Source of the DNA: Bog-473 sp963788585
Lineage (GTDB): Bacteria > Actinomycetota > Acidimicrobiia > Acidimicrobiales > RAAP-2
Assembly (NCBI GenBank): GCA_963788585.1
Contig: CAWBHA010000002.1
Span: 248,001-312,000 of the forward strand
Length of the DNA: 64,000 bases
Reading direction: 5' to 3'
The translations under genes were made by a program, and so were the position numbers. The notes under the pieces were generated by a model. The model was not told where the DNA came from, did not search any database, and saw only the letters and a program-made list of their open reading frames with translations. Positions within the stretch are counted from its first letter, which is position 1; each line of letters opens with the position of its first letter. Of the stretch, positions 26,317-34,650 are shown piece after piece.

Positions 26317-27288
26317 ATGCGCTACACACACCTCGGCCGCACCGGCCTCACCGTCAGCCGCATCTGCCTGGGCACGATGAATTTCGGCCCGGAGACGGAC
26401 GAGGCCACCTCGTTCTCCATCATGGACTCCGCCCTGGAGGCCGGGATCAACTTCTTCGACTCGGCCAACGTCTACGGCCGTTCCAAGGGCCGGGGCGCCA
26501 CCGAGGAGATCGTCGGCCGCTGGTTCGCCCAGGGCGGCGGGCGGCGGGAGAAGGTGGTGATGGCCACGAAGCTCTACGGCGACATGGGGGACTGGCCCAA
26601 CGAGGGCCGCCTGTCGGCGCTCAACATCCGACGGGCCTGCGATGCCAGCCTGCGCCGGCTCCAGACCGACTACATCGACCTCTACCAGATGCACCACATC
26701 GATCGCCGCGCCGGATGGGACGAGATCTGGGAGGGCTTCGAGGTGCTCCGCGAGCAGGGCAAGATCCTCTACGCCGGCTCGTCCAACTTCGCCGGCTGGC
26801 ACATCGCCCGGGCGCAGGAGGCGGCGGCCCGCCGCAACTTCATGGGCCTGGTGAGCGAGCAGTCCATCTACAACCTCGTCGTGCGGGCGGTCGAGCGCGA
26901 GGTGCTGCCGGCGGCCGAGACGTACGGGCTCGGCGTGATCCCGTGGTCGCCGCTGCAAGGCGGTCTGCTCGGTGGTGTCGTCCGCAAGGAGCGCGACGGC
27001 AGCCGGCGCTACGCCGGGCGCGCCGCCGAGACGATCGAGGCGCGCCGGCCCCAGCTCGAGGCGTACGAGGATCTCTGCGCGGAGATCGGCGAGGACCCCG
27101 GCACGGTCGGGCTGGCCTGGCTGCTGACCCGGCCGGCGGTCACCGGTCCCATCGTGGGGCCCCGCACGCCCGAGCAGCTGGAGTCCGCCCTGCGCTCGGT
27201 GGACGTCACCCTCGACGACAAGGTGCTGGCCCGCCTGGACGAGCTCTTCCCCGGGCACCGAACGGCGCCGGAGGACTACGCCTGGTAG
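26317..27288 (+). CDS. Aldo/keto reductase
   Basis: A 323-residue (alpha/beta)8 oxidoreductase of the AKR superfamily, KAB/YajO-like subgroup. Motifs are MNFG near residue 21, INFFDSANVYG with the catalytic Asp and Tyr, the Lys in VVMATKLYG, and the His in DYIDLYQMHHIDRR. The NADPH-binding end reads VGPRTPEQLESAL. The GTMNFG pattern and a terminal acidic tail are typical. ATG at 26317; transcription is divergent from the thiolase operon, and the end is convergent with the MMPL gene five bases away. Substrate unknown. Confidence 0.88.
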   Translation: MRYTHLGRTGLTVSRICLGTMNFGPETDEATSFSIMDSALEAGINFFDSANVYGRSKGRGATEEIVGRWFAQGGGRREKVVMATKLYGDMGDWPNEGRLSALNIRRACDASLRRLQTDYIDLYQMHHIDRRAGWDEIWEGFEVLREQGKILYAGSSNFAGWHIARAQEAAARRNFMGLVSEQSIYNLVVRAVEREVLPAAETYGLGVIPWSPLQGGLLGGVVRKERDGSRRYAGRAAETIEARRPQLEAYEDLCAEIGEDPGTVGLAWLLTRPAVTGPIVGPRTPEQLESALRSVDVTLDDKVLARLDELFPGHRTAPEDYAW

Positions 27289-27293
27289 CTGGG

Positions 27294-29534
27294 CTACTTG
27301 AGGGTTCCGGCCAGCTGGGGCTTCGGCTCCGCGTCCGGGTCCTCGGACGCGGGGACGGCGAGGTCGTCGGCGTCGACGGACAGCCTGGGGAGCATCCGGT
27401 CCAGCCAGGCCGGGAACCACCAGTTGGCCTTGCCGAACAACATCATGATGGAGGGGACGATGGCCATCCGGATGAGGATGGCGTCGACCAGGATCCCGCC
27501 GGCCAGACCGATGCCGAACTCCTTGATGACCCGGTTCCCGCCCAGGATGAACGAGCCGAAGACGAGGATCATGATCAGCGCGGCAGCCGTGATCGTCTTG
27601 CCGGTGGCGGCCAGGCCGTTGCGCACGGCCACCCGGTTGTTGCCGCCGGACTTGATGTACTCCTCGTGCATCCGTGACACCAGGAAGACCTGGTAGTCCA
27701 TCGACAGTCCGAAGAGGATGGCGAAGAGCATGACGGGGAGGAAGGCCTCCACCGGGCTCGTGCCGCTCAGGCCGATGAGCCCGCCCAGGTCCCCCCACTG
27801 GAAGACGGCCACCAGCATGCCGAGCGCGGCCCCGATGGACAGCAGGTTCATGATCGCCGCGGTGAGCGGGATCACGAAACTTCGGAAGACCGTCATCAAC
27901 AAGAGGAACGACAGCAGCACGACCAGGCCGATGAAGAGCGGCAGCTTGGAGCTCAGGACGTTGGCGAAGTCGATGTAGATGGCGGTGGTCCCGCCGACCA
28001 GAACGTTGACGCCGGAGTCACCGACGGCTTTGGGCACAGTGGTGCCCCGTAGGTGGTTCACGAGGTTGGTGGTCGCGGCATCTTGGGGGGACGTGTTCGG
28101 ATAGACGTTGACCAGGACGACGTCCCCGTTCCCTGTCTTGCTGGGGATGTAGAGCGGCGAGGCCACGCTGTGGACGTCGGGCTGTTGCTTGACCTGGCTG
28201 ATGACGTTGTCGATGACGCCGTGCTGGTCGGGCTGCACCACGGCGACCAGCTCCAGCGGTCCGTTGAAGCCGGGCCCGAAGCCCTTCGAGAGCATGTCGA
28301 AGGCGACCCGCGTCGGCGTCCCGGCCGGGTCGGTGCCCTGGTCGGCCGAGCCCAGCTGCAGCGAGAAGAAGGGGAGGGCGATGGCCACGATGATGATGAG
28401 GGCCACGCCGGCCGACACCACGGGGTACTTCTGGACCCGGTCGGCCCACTTGGGCCAGAAGCCCTTGCTGTCGGCGCCCACGATACGGGGCCCGTTCTCG
28501 GCCAGGTTCCTCTTCTGCTTGCGGCTCATCACCTTGGGGCCGATGAAGCCGAGCATGGCCGGCAGGAGGGTGAGGGCCGCCACCATGGTGAGCGCCACGC
28601 CGATGGCGGCGGCCACGGCCAATCCGTACAGGAAGCTGACGCCGAGGGCGAACATGCCGAGCAGCGCGATGCACACGATGATGCCGGCGAACAGGACGGC
28701 GCGGCCCGACGTGTTGACCGCGTTGATGATGGAGGATTCCACGTCGCGCCCGGCCACCAGGCCCTGGCGATGGCGCGTCACGATGAAGAGGGCGTAGTCG
28801 ACGCCGACCCCCAGCCCGATCAGGAGGGTGAGCTCGGGGGAGATCGAGGGCATGCCGAGGGCGTGGCTCAAGACGCCGATGACGCCGACGGCGGTGCCCA
28901 GGGCGAAGAGGGCGGAGAGGATCGGGAGGATGGCGGCGAAGAACGATCCGAAGACCAGCAGGAGCACGATCAGCGCCAGCAGCACGCCCAGCCCGGTGCT
29001 GCTGAACGACTGGTTGTTGGCGTTCTCGGCCAAGGGGCCGGTGACGGCGACCGTCAATCCGTCGCTCGAGGTCTTGGTGACGGCGTTGACGAAGTTCTTC
29101 GCTTCGGTGTTCGAGATGTCGTTGGTCTGCTTGTCGAAGTTGACCTGGAAGAAACCGACCGTTCGGTCCGGGTTGATGTTCGCGGTGTTGACCAGGTTCC
29201 CGGCCTCGTTGTACGGACTCGTCACCGCGGTCACGTTGGGCAGCGCGTTGATCTTGTCCACCATGGCGTTGATGCGCTGGCCGACGTCGGTGTCGGTCAG
29301 GCGGGCATCGCCCGAGGTGCCGAAGACCACCTGCTCGGTGTCCCCCGATTGGCCGGGGGCGACGGACTTCAGCAGGTTGATGGCGTCGAAGGACTGTGTG
29401 TGGGGGAAGTTGAAGTTGTTCGAGTAGTCGGTGCCGACCGCCTCGACCGTGAAGATCGAGGCGACCAGGACGAGCAGCCACAACAGGACGACCATGCGGC
29501 GATGACGGACACACCACCCGGCCAGGGTGCGCAT
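27294..29534 (-). CDS. MMPL family RND-type lipid transporter
   Basis: A 746-residue transporter with the twelve-helix RND layout: helix 1 (MVVLLWLLVLVASIFTV), a periplasmic domain, helices 2-6, a cytoplasmic loop with RKQKRNLAENGPR, helix 7, a second periplasmic domain and helices 8-12. Proton-relay style motifs appear in GLGVGVDYALFIVTRHRQ and its partner FGLSMDYQVFLVSRMHEEY. MMPL proteins export lipids, siderophores or polyketides in actinobacteria. I start at the ATG at 29534, just before helix 1 and with GAGGAGATC upstream; the frame is open for 12 more codons. Substrate unknown. Confidence 0.88.
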   Translation of the reverse strand: MRTLAGWCVRHRRMVVLLWLLVLVASIFTVEAVGTDYSNNFNFPHTQSFDAINLLKSVAPGQSGDTEQVVFGTSGDARLTDTDVGQRINAMVDKINALPNVTAVTSPYNEAGNLVNTANINPDRTVGFFQVNFDKQTNDISNTEAKNFVNAVTKTSSDGLTVAVTGPLAENANNQSFSSTGLGVLLALIVLLLVFGSFFAAILPILSALFALGTAVGVIGVLSHALGMPSISPELTLLIGLGVGVDYALFIVTRHRQGLVAGRDVESSIINAVNTSGRAVLFAGIIVCIALLGMFALGVSFLYGLAVAAAIGVALTMVAALTLLPAMLGFIGPKVMSRKQKRNLAENGPRIVGADSKGFWPKWADRVQKYPVVSAGVALIIIVAIALPFFSLQLGSADQGTDPAGTPTRVAFDMLSKGFGPGFNGPLELVAVVQPDQHGVIDNVISQVKQQPDVHSVASPLYIPSKTGNGDVVLVNVYPNTSPQDAATTNLVNHLRGTTVPKAVGDSGVNVLVGGTTAIYIDFANVLSSKLPLFIGLVVLLSFLLLMTVFRSFVIPLTAAIMNLLSIGAALGMLVAVFQWGDLGGLIGLSGTSPVEAFLPVMLFAILFGLSMDYQVFLVSRMHEEYIKSGGNNRVAVRNGLAATGKTITAAALIMILVFGSFILGGNRVIKEFGIGLAGGILVDAILIRMAIVPSIMMLFGKANWWFPAWLDRMLPRLSVDADDLAVPASEDPDAEPKPQLAGTLK

Positions 29535-29592
29535 TAGGGGGATCTCCTCGGGGACGTTCGACGCGGCCACCGGCCGGCGTCACGGGAACGGG

Positions 29593-30070
29593 TCAATCGT
29601 ACTGGCCCGTGTGACGCCCTCCGGTGCGGTTGGTATCGGCCGCATGGGCCAGGGCATTGAACACGGGTACGGCCAGGCGGTCGGCGGAGACGGCCGAGCG
29701 GGCCACCAGGCGCCCCGCCAGGACCGGGTGCGAATCGGGGATGGCGAAGAACTGCCGGGCGCTGAGAGTGAGCAGGGAAAGCGGCGAGAGCGCGACGACG
29801 GCGATGGGCGAACGCAACTGGTTGAGGAGGGAGTGCTCGGACCAGGAGTCCCCGCGACCGAGGAGGCCGACGGGCACGCCGTCCCGGTGCACCACGGCGT
29901 GGCCGCCGACGATGACGTGCCACAGGCGGACCGGCACGTCCTGGGCCTGGATCACCTGACCCGGGTGGGCGGTCGCCGGGACGCACAGCGCCGCGAACTC
30001 GGCGCGTTCGGTGGCGGGCAGGCCCAGCGAACAACTCCATGCCGCGCAGCGCCTCGGTCGGGTCGTCCAT
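29593..30070 (-). CDS. Cyclic-nucleotide-binding-like domain protein without HTH (one frameshift)
   Basis: Conceptual 158-residue protein from the ATG at 30070. It is a single cNMP-binding beta-barrel: PGQVIQAQDVPVRLWHVIVGGHAVVHRDG, then LLGRGDSWSEHSLL, RSPIAVVALSPLSLLTL and a C-terminal helix. It ends before any helix-turn-helix, unlike CRP regulators, so it is probably a sensor or partner module. The Arg in RSPIA is at the usual phosphate-contact position, but the Glu of the normal GE motif is shifted. One extra base near 30035 breaks the frame. It lies 43 bases after the DUF1707 gene. Confidence 0.6.
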
Positions 30071-30113
30071 GACGTCGCGCCTGACGAGGTGGGGGCTCTC
30101 GGTGCGCACGGAC

Positions 30114-30582
30114 TCAGTGGTCCATGACCGAGCTGGGGCGTCCACCGTCGGGCCGCGGCGGGTGCCAGTGGGCGTGACCCACCGCCCTCCGCCACAGGAA
30201 GAAGCCGACGACGGCGATGAGCAGCCATGGCACGTGGTACAGGGGGTACCACGGCATCGTGGCGCCGGCGGCGAGGGCGAGGAAGGCCACGAGGAAGACC
30301 CAGGGCAGGACCCGGCGGTGGCGCGGCGGCGGTGGGGCCGGGCTCGCTCGGCAGGCGCGGGAGGTCGTGGAACAGCCCGTTGAGGTCGCCGCGCTTGGTG
30401 GCCGACATGGCCGTGTCGAGACGCGTCTTGAACTCGGCCTCGTCGAGCCGGCCCTCGGCGTAGTGGCGCGAGAGCTTGTCGGCGACCGCGTTGCGCTCGT
30501 CGTCGGACGCGCGCAGGTCGGCGTCGTGGAGCTGCGTGTCCCGGCGGCTCATCGGGTAGGCGGGGTCCCAGCGGTAGCGCAT
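30114..30582 (-). CDS. DUF1707 domain membrane protein (one frameshift)
   Basis: Conceptual 155-residue protein. The N-terminal DUF1707 domain is clear: LRASDDERNAVADKLSRHYAEGRLDEAEFKTRLDTAMSA followed by GDLNGLFHDLP. After one extra base near 30312, the C-terminal part gives two membrane segments (VLPWVFLVAFLALAAG and PWLLIAVVGFFLWRRAVG) and a His/Pro-rich tail. ATG at 30582 has GAGAGGAGACGGC upstream. DUF1707 proteins often accompany PspC and envelope-stress genes in actinobacteria, as here. Confidence 0.78.
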
Positions 30583-30659
30583 GCCGTCTCCTCTCGTTGT
30601 GGGTGGTGCGGGGTTCGGTGTCGTGGAATGCGGTGGTCGTGTTCCGGCGGCCGCTGCGC

Positions 30660-31021
30660 TCAGTAGGCGCCGCGGGCGCGCTCGCGGGCGAGCAGCTCCT
30701 CGGCGACCGAGACGTCGGTGTCCTCGTCGGGGATGAGGAGCCAGCCGGCCAGGTACAGCGGCACGGCCAGCCCACCGAGGAAGGCAAGGGCGACGAAGCC
30801 GATGCGGACGAGCGTCGGGTCGACGTCGAAGTAGTCGGCCACGCCGGACGCCACCCCCGCCAGCATCCGGCCGCGGGTGTCGCGGTGGAGGCGCGGTCGG
30901 CGCGGTTGCCGGTGGGGTTGCCGGTGGGGTTGCCGGTGGGGTTGCCGGCGGGGGGGTCCGGGGGGGTCTGGTGGGGCGGCTCGGTCGGGGAGCCGGGGGT
31001 TTCGTCGGGTGCGTTGTCCAT
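30660..31021 (-). CDS. PspC domain protein with GNPT-repeat N-terminus (one frameshift)
   Basis: Conceptual 120-residue protein from the ATG at 31021. An acidic, Pro-rich start (DNAPDETPGSPTEPPHQTPP) and four GNPT-type repeats precede a PspC domain: RMLAGVASGVADYFDVDPTLVRIGFVALAFLGG, then a membrane segment ending in WLLIPDED. One missing base near 30900 separates the two parts. PspC is an inner-membrane sensor in phage-shock-like envelope stress systems. The gene is divergent from a PspC-domain histidine kinase with a palindrome between them. Confidence 0.75.
30904..30951 (-). repeat. 12-bp tandem repeat, four copies
   Basis: Unit GGTTGCCGGTGG on the plus strand is repeated four times (last copy GGTTGCCGGCGG). 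It encodes GNPT on the minus strand in the disordered N-terminus of the PspC protein. Long G runs directly beside it (30950-30967) make this stretch prone to slippage and sequencing error. Confidence 0.85.
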
Positions 31022-31100
31022 GGGTGCAGCCTGAAGGTCACCGGGCCGGACGTGAATCCGGCAATGCCCTGGTCCGACCCTGAGGCGGCCCCCGACCCCC

Positions 31101-31116
31101 TCAGGGATGTCCCTGA
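31101..31116. promoter_or_regulatory. Perfect palindrome TCAGGGA-TG-TCCCTGA between the two PspC genes
   Basis: Two perfect 7-bp inverted halves with a 2-bp centre lie 80 bases upstream of the minus-strand pspC-like gene and at the extreme 5' end of the kinase frame. Its size and symmetry suit a dimeric LuxR/NarL-type response regulator such as the one encoded by the kinase operon, so autoregulation of both operons is the simplest reading. It covers the first possible ATG of the kinase (31107), which suggests that the true kinase start is a little downstream. Confidence 0.5.
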
Positions 31117-32572
31117 TGGTCGCGGTGGTGGCGGCGCGCGATCATCGAGGTATCGCAGAGGCACCCGATTCCGGTACGCGTCCGCTCACCGAGGGTGGCC
31201 GCCCGACCCCGCCGCCGTCCGACGCGCCCTCGTCGTGGCGCCCACCCGACGGGGGCGGGATCGGGGCCGGTGGCCCCTGGTCCCGCCGCGCCGGACCCTG
31301 GACGGAGTGGCACCAGCACCGCCACCACCACCACTTCGGCCGGCGGGTGCGCTCGTTGCGGCGGAGCCCCGACAACCGGGTGCTGGGTGGCGTGTGCGGC
31401 GCGGTGTCGAGCGCGACGGGCATCGACGCCATGTGGGTCCGCATCGGGTTCGTGCTCCTCGCCATCGGCAGCGGGGTGATGGTGTTGGTCTACGCCATGG
31501 CGTGGCTGCTCATCCCGATGGAGGGCGAGAGCGCCAACATCTACTCCCGCGCCATCAACGACCGGCGCGGGATCCGCCTGATCGCCGCCATCCTGATCCC
31601 GCTCCTCATCGCGGTGCAGCTCGTGACGAGCTCGCTGCACGTGACCTTCATCGGCTTCCTCGGCTGGCCGACCTTCCTGGCTGCCGGGGTGGTCATCCTC
31701 ATCTGGCGCAACGCCAACGAGTCGGAGAAGGCGTTCATCGACCACGACGTGGTGCCGCTGCTCGGCGCGGACACGCACGGACACGGCCGCCGTTGGCTCG
31801 TCGGCGCGGGTCGTGGGTGGTGTCCTCATCGGTGCGGCGGGCATCGTCGTGCTCGTCATGGGCCATACGACGGTGGCGGCCCTGCGCCCGGTCGGTGGCG
31901 CCGCGCTCGTCGTCGCGGCGAGCGTCATCATCTTCGGGCCGTGGTGGCTCAGCCTGGTGCGCGAACTGATCGCCGAGCGCCAGGCCCGCGCCGTTGGCCG
32001 AGGAGCGGGCCCAGATGGCGGCGCACGTGCACGATTCGGTGCTCCAGACGCTCGCCCTCATCCAGCGGTCGTCCGACGATCCCCAGAACGTGGTGCGCCT
32101 GGCCCGCGCCCAGGAACGTGAGCTCCGGGCCTGGCTCTTCGAGGGACGATCCCCGGGAGCGATCAGCGAGGACGCCACGATGCTGGCGGAGGGCGTCGGG
32201 CTCCTGCAGCGCCAGGTGGAGGCCGACCACGGCATCGCGGTGCAGGTCGTCATGGTCGGTGACTGCGAGCTCGACGAGGCGCTGCGCGCGCTCCTCGACG
32301 CGGCCCGGGAGGCCACCGTGAATGCGGCCAAGTGGTCGGGCGCCGACCAGGTGTCGGTCTACGCCGAAGTCGAGCCGGACACCGTCATGCTCTATGTCCG
32401 TGACCGCGGCACGGGCTTCGATCCCGACACGGTCCCAGACGACCGCCAGGGGATCGCCCAGTCCATCCGCGCCCGCATGGGGCGCTTCGGTGGTGCCGCG
32501 GTCGTCCGCTCCACCCCCGGCGAAGGAGCCGAGGTCCAGCTCTCCATGCCGCGCCGCGAGCGGGTCAAATGA
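31107..32572 (+). CDS. PspC-domain sensor histidine kinase (two frameshifts)
   Basis: Conceptual 487-residue membrane kinase. A His/Pro-rich N-terminus (WHQHRHHHHFG) leads into a PspC domain (RSPDNRVLGGVCGAVSSATGIDAMWVRIG). Membrane helices follow (LLAIGSGVMVLVYAMAWLLIP, LIAAILIPLLIAVQLV, WPTFLAAGVVILI, VVGGVLIGAAGIVVLVMG). Next is the phosphoacceptor helix MAAHVHDSVLQTLALIQ and an ATPase domain (EATVNAAKWSG, DRGTGFDPD). Extra bases near 31800 and 31995 break it; removing both restores the frame. The start is uncertain: ATG 31107 lies inside a palindrome, and ATG 31116 or GTG 31125/31128 are alternatives. It overlaps the response regulator start by four bases. Confidence 0.82.
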
Positions 32573-33246
32573 GCGCTCCGGGCGGTCCCAGCCCCGCCCC
32601 GGCCGGCCGGCCCCGCATCTTCCTCGTCGAGGACCACGCGGTGTTCCGGGCCGGGGTCCGCGCCGAGCTCGGTGACGCGGTCGACGTCGTGGGCGAAGCG
32701 GACGAGGCGGGCGCCGCGGTGGAGCTCATCCTCGAACGGCTGCCCGAGGTCGTGCTCCTCGACGTCCACCTGCCCGGTGGCGGTGGCCACGCCGTGCTGC
32801 GCGGCGTCCATCCCCAGAACCCCGAGGTGCAATTCCTCGCGCTCTCCGTCTCCGACGCGCCCGAGGACGTCATCGAGGTGATCCGGGCGGGCGCGCGCGG
32901 CTACATCACCAAGACCATCTCCGGGCCCGAGCTCCTCCAGGCCGTCTACCGCGTCGCGGCCGGGGACGCCGTCTTCTCACCGCGGCTCGCCGGCTTCGTG
33001 CTCGACGCGTTCGCCCAGCAGGGCGGTTCGGCCCAGGGCCTCGATCCCGAGCTGGACCAGCTCTCACCGCGCGAACGTGAGGTGCTGCGGCTCATCGCCC
33101 GCGGCTACACCTACAAGGAGGTGGGCCGCGATCTCGGGATTTCCGTCAAGACGGTGGAGTCGCACGTCTCGTCGGTGCTGCGCAAGCTCCAGCTCTCCAC
33201 TCGCCACGAGCTGACCATGTGGGCCACCGACAGGCGCTTGGTCTAA
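32569..33246 (+). CDS. LuxR/NarL-family response regulator
   Basis: A 225-residue two-domain regulator. The receiver has acidic pocket residues in FLVEDHAVF, the phosphoacceptor Asp65 in LLDVHLPG, and the conserved Lys in YITKTISG. A short linker leads to a LuxR-type HTH: LSPREREVLRLIARGYTYKEV, then ISVKTVESHVSSVLRKL. ATG at 32569 overlaps the kinase stop (ATGA), so the two are translated together and must be a cognate pair. The palindrome at 31101-31116 is the obvious candidate operator. Confidence 0.92.
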   Translation: MSAPGGPSPAPAGRPRIFLVEDHAVFRAGVRAELGDAVDVVGEADEAGAAVELILERLPEVVLLDVHLPGGGGHAVLRGVHPQNPEVQFLALSVSDAPEDVIEVIRAGARGYITKTISGPELLQAVYRVAAGDAVFSPRLAGFVLDAFAQQGGSAQGLDPELDQLSPREREVLRLIARGYTYKEVGRDLGISVKTVESHVSSVLRKLQLSTRHELTMWATDRRLV

Positions 33247-33257
33247 ACAAGGGGGCC

Positions 33258-34016
33258 ATGCCCGAGGACCTGGCCGCCGAGCACCGCGACGCGGCCGCAC
33301 TCGCCGAGATGGCCGGGCAGGCCCTGCTGGAGCTTCGGGCGGCGCCCTCGACCCGTCGTGACATCGGCGCCGCGGGTGATCGCCTGTCGCATCAATTGCT
33401 GGTGGAAGAGCTCAACCGTCTCTACCCCGGGGACAAGGTGCGGTCCGAGGAGGGGCTGGAGCACGTCGCCGGCGAGGGCAGGCTGTGGATCGTCGACCCG
33501 CTGGACGGGACCCGCGAGTTCCGCCAATTGGAACGGAGCGACTGGGCGGTCCACGTCGCCATGGCGGTGGGCGGCGAGGCCGTCGTCGGAGCCGTGGCGC
33601 TTCCTGCGCTCGGCGTGGTGCTCTCCACGGCCGAAACGCCGATCCTGCCGGACACCGAACCGGGGGCGGCCCCGCGCGTGGTCGTGTCCCGCAGCCGGCC
33701 TCCCGACGTGGCGTACGACGTCACCGAGGCGCTGGACGCGGTCATGATCCCCATGGGTTCGGCCGGCGCCAAGATCGCCGCGGTGATCCTCGGCGCGGCG
33801 GACGTGTACGTGCACGCCGGCGGCCAGTACGAGTGGGACTCGTGCGCCCCGGTCGCCGTGGCCACGGCGAGTGGGCTCCACGCCAGCCGGCTCGACGGCG
33901 AGCCGCTGCGCTACGGCGATCCGGACGCCTGGCTGCCCGATCTGGTGGTCTGCCGTCGCGAGTACGCCGCGGCGGTGCTGGACGTCACGACACGACAGCG
34001 CCGGCCCTACTGGTGA
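33258..34016 (+). CDS. cysQ: Inositol monophosphatase-family phosphatase, CysQ-like
   Basis: A 252-residue Mg-dependent phosphatase. Motif A is LWIVDPLDGTREF, with an upstream EE pair (VRSEEGLEH) as metal ligand, and motif B is YEWDSCAPVAVATASG. The order and length fit 3'(2'),5'-bisphosphate nucleotidases (CysQ), which remove PAP formed in sulfate assimilation, though other IMPase-family activities are possible. I start at ATG 33258, which leaves 11 bases after the response regulator stop; the frame is open into that gene. A hairpin about 100 bases downstream probably ends the operon. Confidence 0.82.
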   Translation: MPEDLAAEHRDAAALAEMAGQALLELRAAPSTRRDIGAAGDRLSHQLLVEELNRLYPGDKVRSEEGLEHVAGEGRLWIVDPLDGTREFRQLERSDWAVHVAMAVGGEAVVGAVALPALGVVLSTAETPILPDTEPGAAPRVVVSRSRPPDVAYDVTEALDAVMIPMGSAGAKIAAVILGAADVYVHAGGQYEWDSCAPVAVATASGLHASRLDGEPLRYGDPDAWLPDLVVCRREYAAAVLDVTTRQRRPYW

Positions 34017-34114
34017 CGCCGCTCCTGCGCGGGGCGCGCCGGCGCGGGGCGGGGGCGCGCCTGCGCAGGGCACGGCCGGAGTTCTCGGCCGGAATTGATC
34101 CGGGCCGGAATTGA

Positions 34115-34147
34115 CACGGCCCCGCCCCTCAGCGGGACGGGGCCGTG
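34115..34147. terminator. Bidirectional terminator-like hairpin between cysQ-like gene and cspA
   Basis: CACGGCCCC (34115-34123) pairs with GGGGCCGTG (34139-34147), and the inner GCCCC/CGGGAC bases extend the stem. It lies between the convergent cysQ-like and cold shock genes. A 12-base direct repeat (GGCCGGAATTGA, 34087-34098 and 34103-34114) sits immediately before it. There is no T-tract on either side. Confidence 0.6.
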
Positions 34148-34172
34148 TCGATGGTCGTTGCCCGTGCCAGCG

Positions 34173-34376
34173 TCAGATGGCGCGCACGTTCGCCGCCTGG
34201 AGCCCCTTGGGGCCTTGGTTGGTCTCGAACTCGACCTTCTGGCCTTCTTCGAGATTGCGGTAGCCCGTACCGCTGATCGCGCTGAAATGCACGAAAACGT
34301 CGGGGCCGCCACCGTCCTGGGTGATGAAGCCGAAGCCCTTTTCACCGTTGAACCACTTCACAGAACCAGTTGCCAT
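34173..34376 (-). CDS. cspA: Cold shock protein, CspA family
   Basis: A 67-residue single cold-shock domain with both RNA-binding motifs, KGFGFI (RNP1) and VFVHF (RNP2), and the usual start MATGSVKWFN. It binds single-stranded RNA and DNA and acts as an RNA chaperone. The ATG at 34376 follows GGAGAGGAGTGGATTTTCA; the frame is open for 30 more codons upstream, which would only be untranslated leader. The leader region contains a GAAA-tetraloop hairpin about 60-75 bases before the start, which may matter for cold control. Confidence 0.93.
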   Translation of the reverse strand: MATGSVKWFNGEKGFGFITQDGGGPDVFVHFSAISGTGYRNLEEGQKVEFETNQGPKGLQAANVRAI

Positions 34377-34650
34377 TGAAAATCCACTCCTCTCCTGGCC
34401 AGATTTGACCCGTTGCTCACTCTGGGGCCATGGCCGGTGGCTCTTTCGAGCCAGAGGGATTTCCAAACTTGTGATGGTGGTGCCCTCGGCGACAACCCTA
34501 GCGCGCCCCCGGCGCCGGCGGCGGGTTTTCCGAGATCGGCCGCGAAGCGGTCACGGAGTGTTCACGCATTTGTTCGTGCGTCGTGCGTGGATCGTGCCTA
34601 ATTTTACTGTGTCGTCCCCCGCCGAGACGGGGCGAGACGGAAGGATTCCC
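34377..34650. promoter_or_regulatory. Divergent promoter region of cspA and the carotenoid oxygenase
   Basis: This 274-base gap holds the cspA leader on the minus strand and the carotenoid oxygenase promoter on the plus strand. On the minus strand TGGCTC-GAAA-GAGCCA (34453-34438) forms a 6-bp stem closed by a GNRA tetraloop. On the plus side CCTAATTTTACTG near 34598-34610 is the only AT-rich stretch and is the likely -10 area, about 45 bases before the oxygenase start. I cannot identify a convincing -35 box. Confidence 0.4.

Noticed and set aside
31107..31124. ATG at 31107 as a firm kinase start
   Set aside because: It lies inside a perfect operator-like palindrome and has no ribosome binding site. 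I keep it only as the outer limit of the frame.
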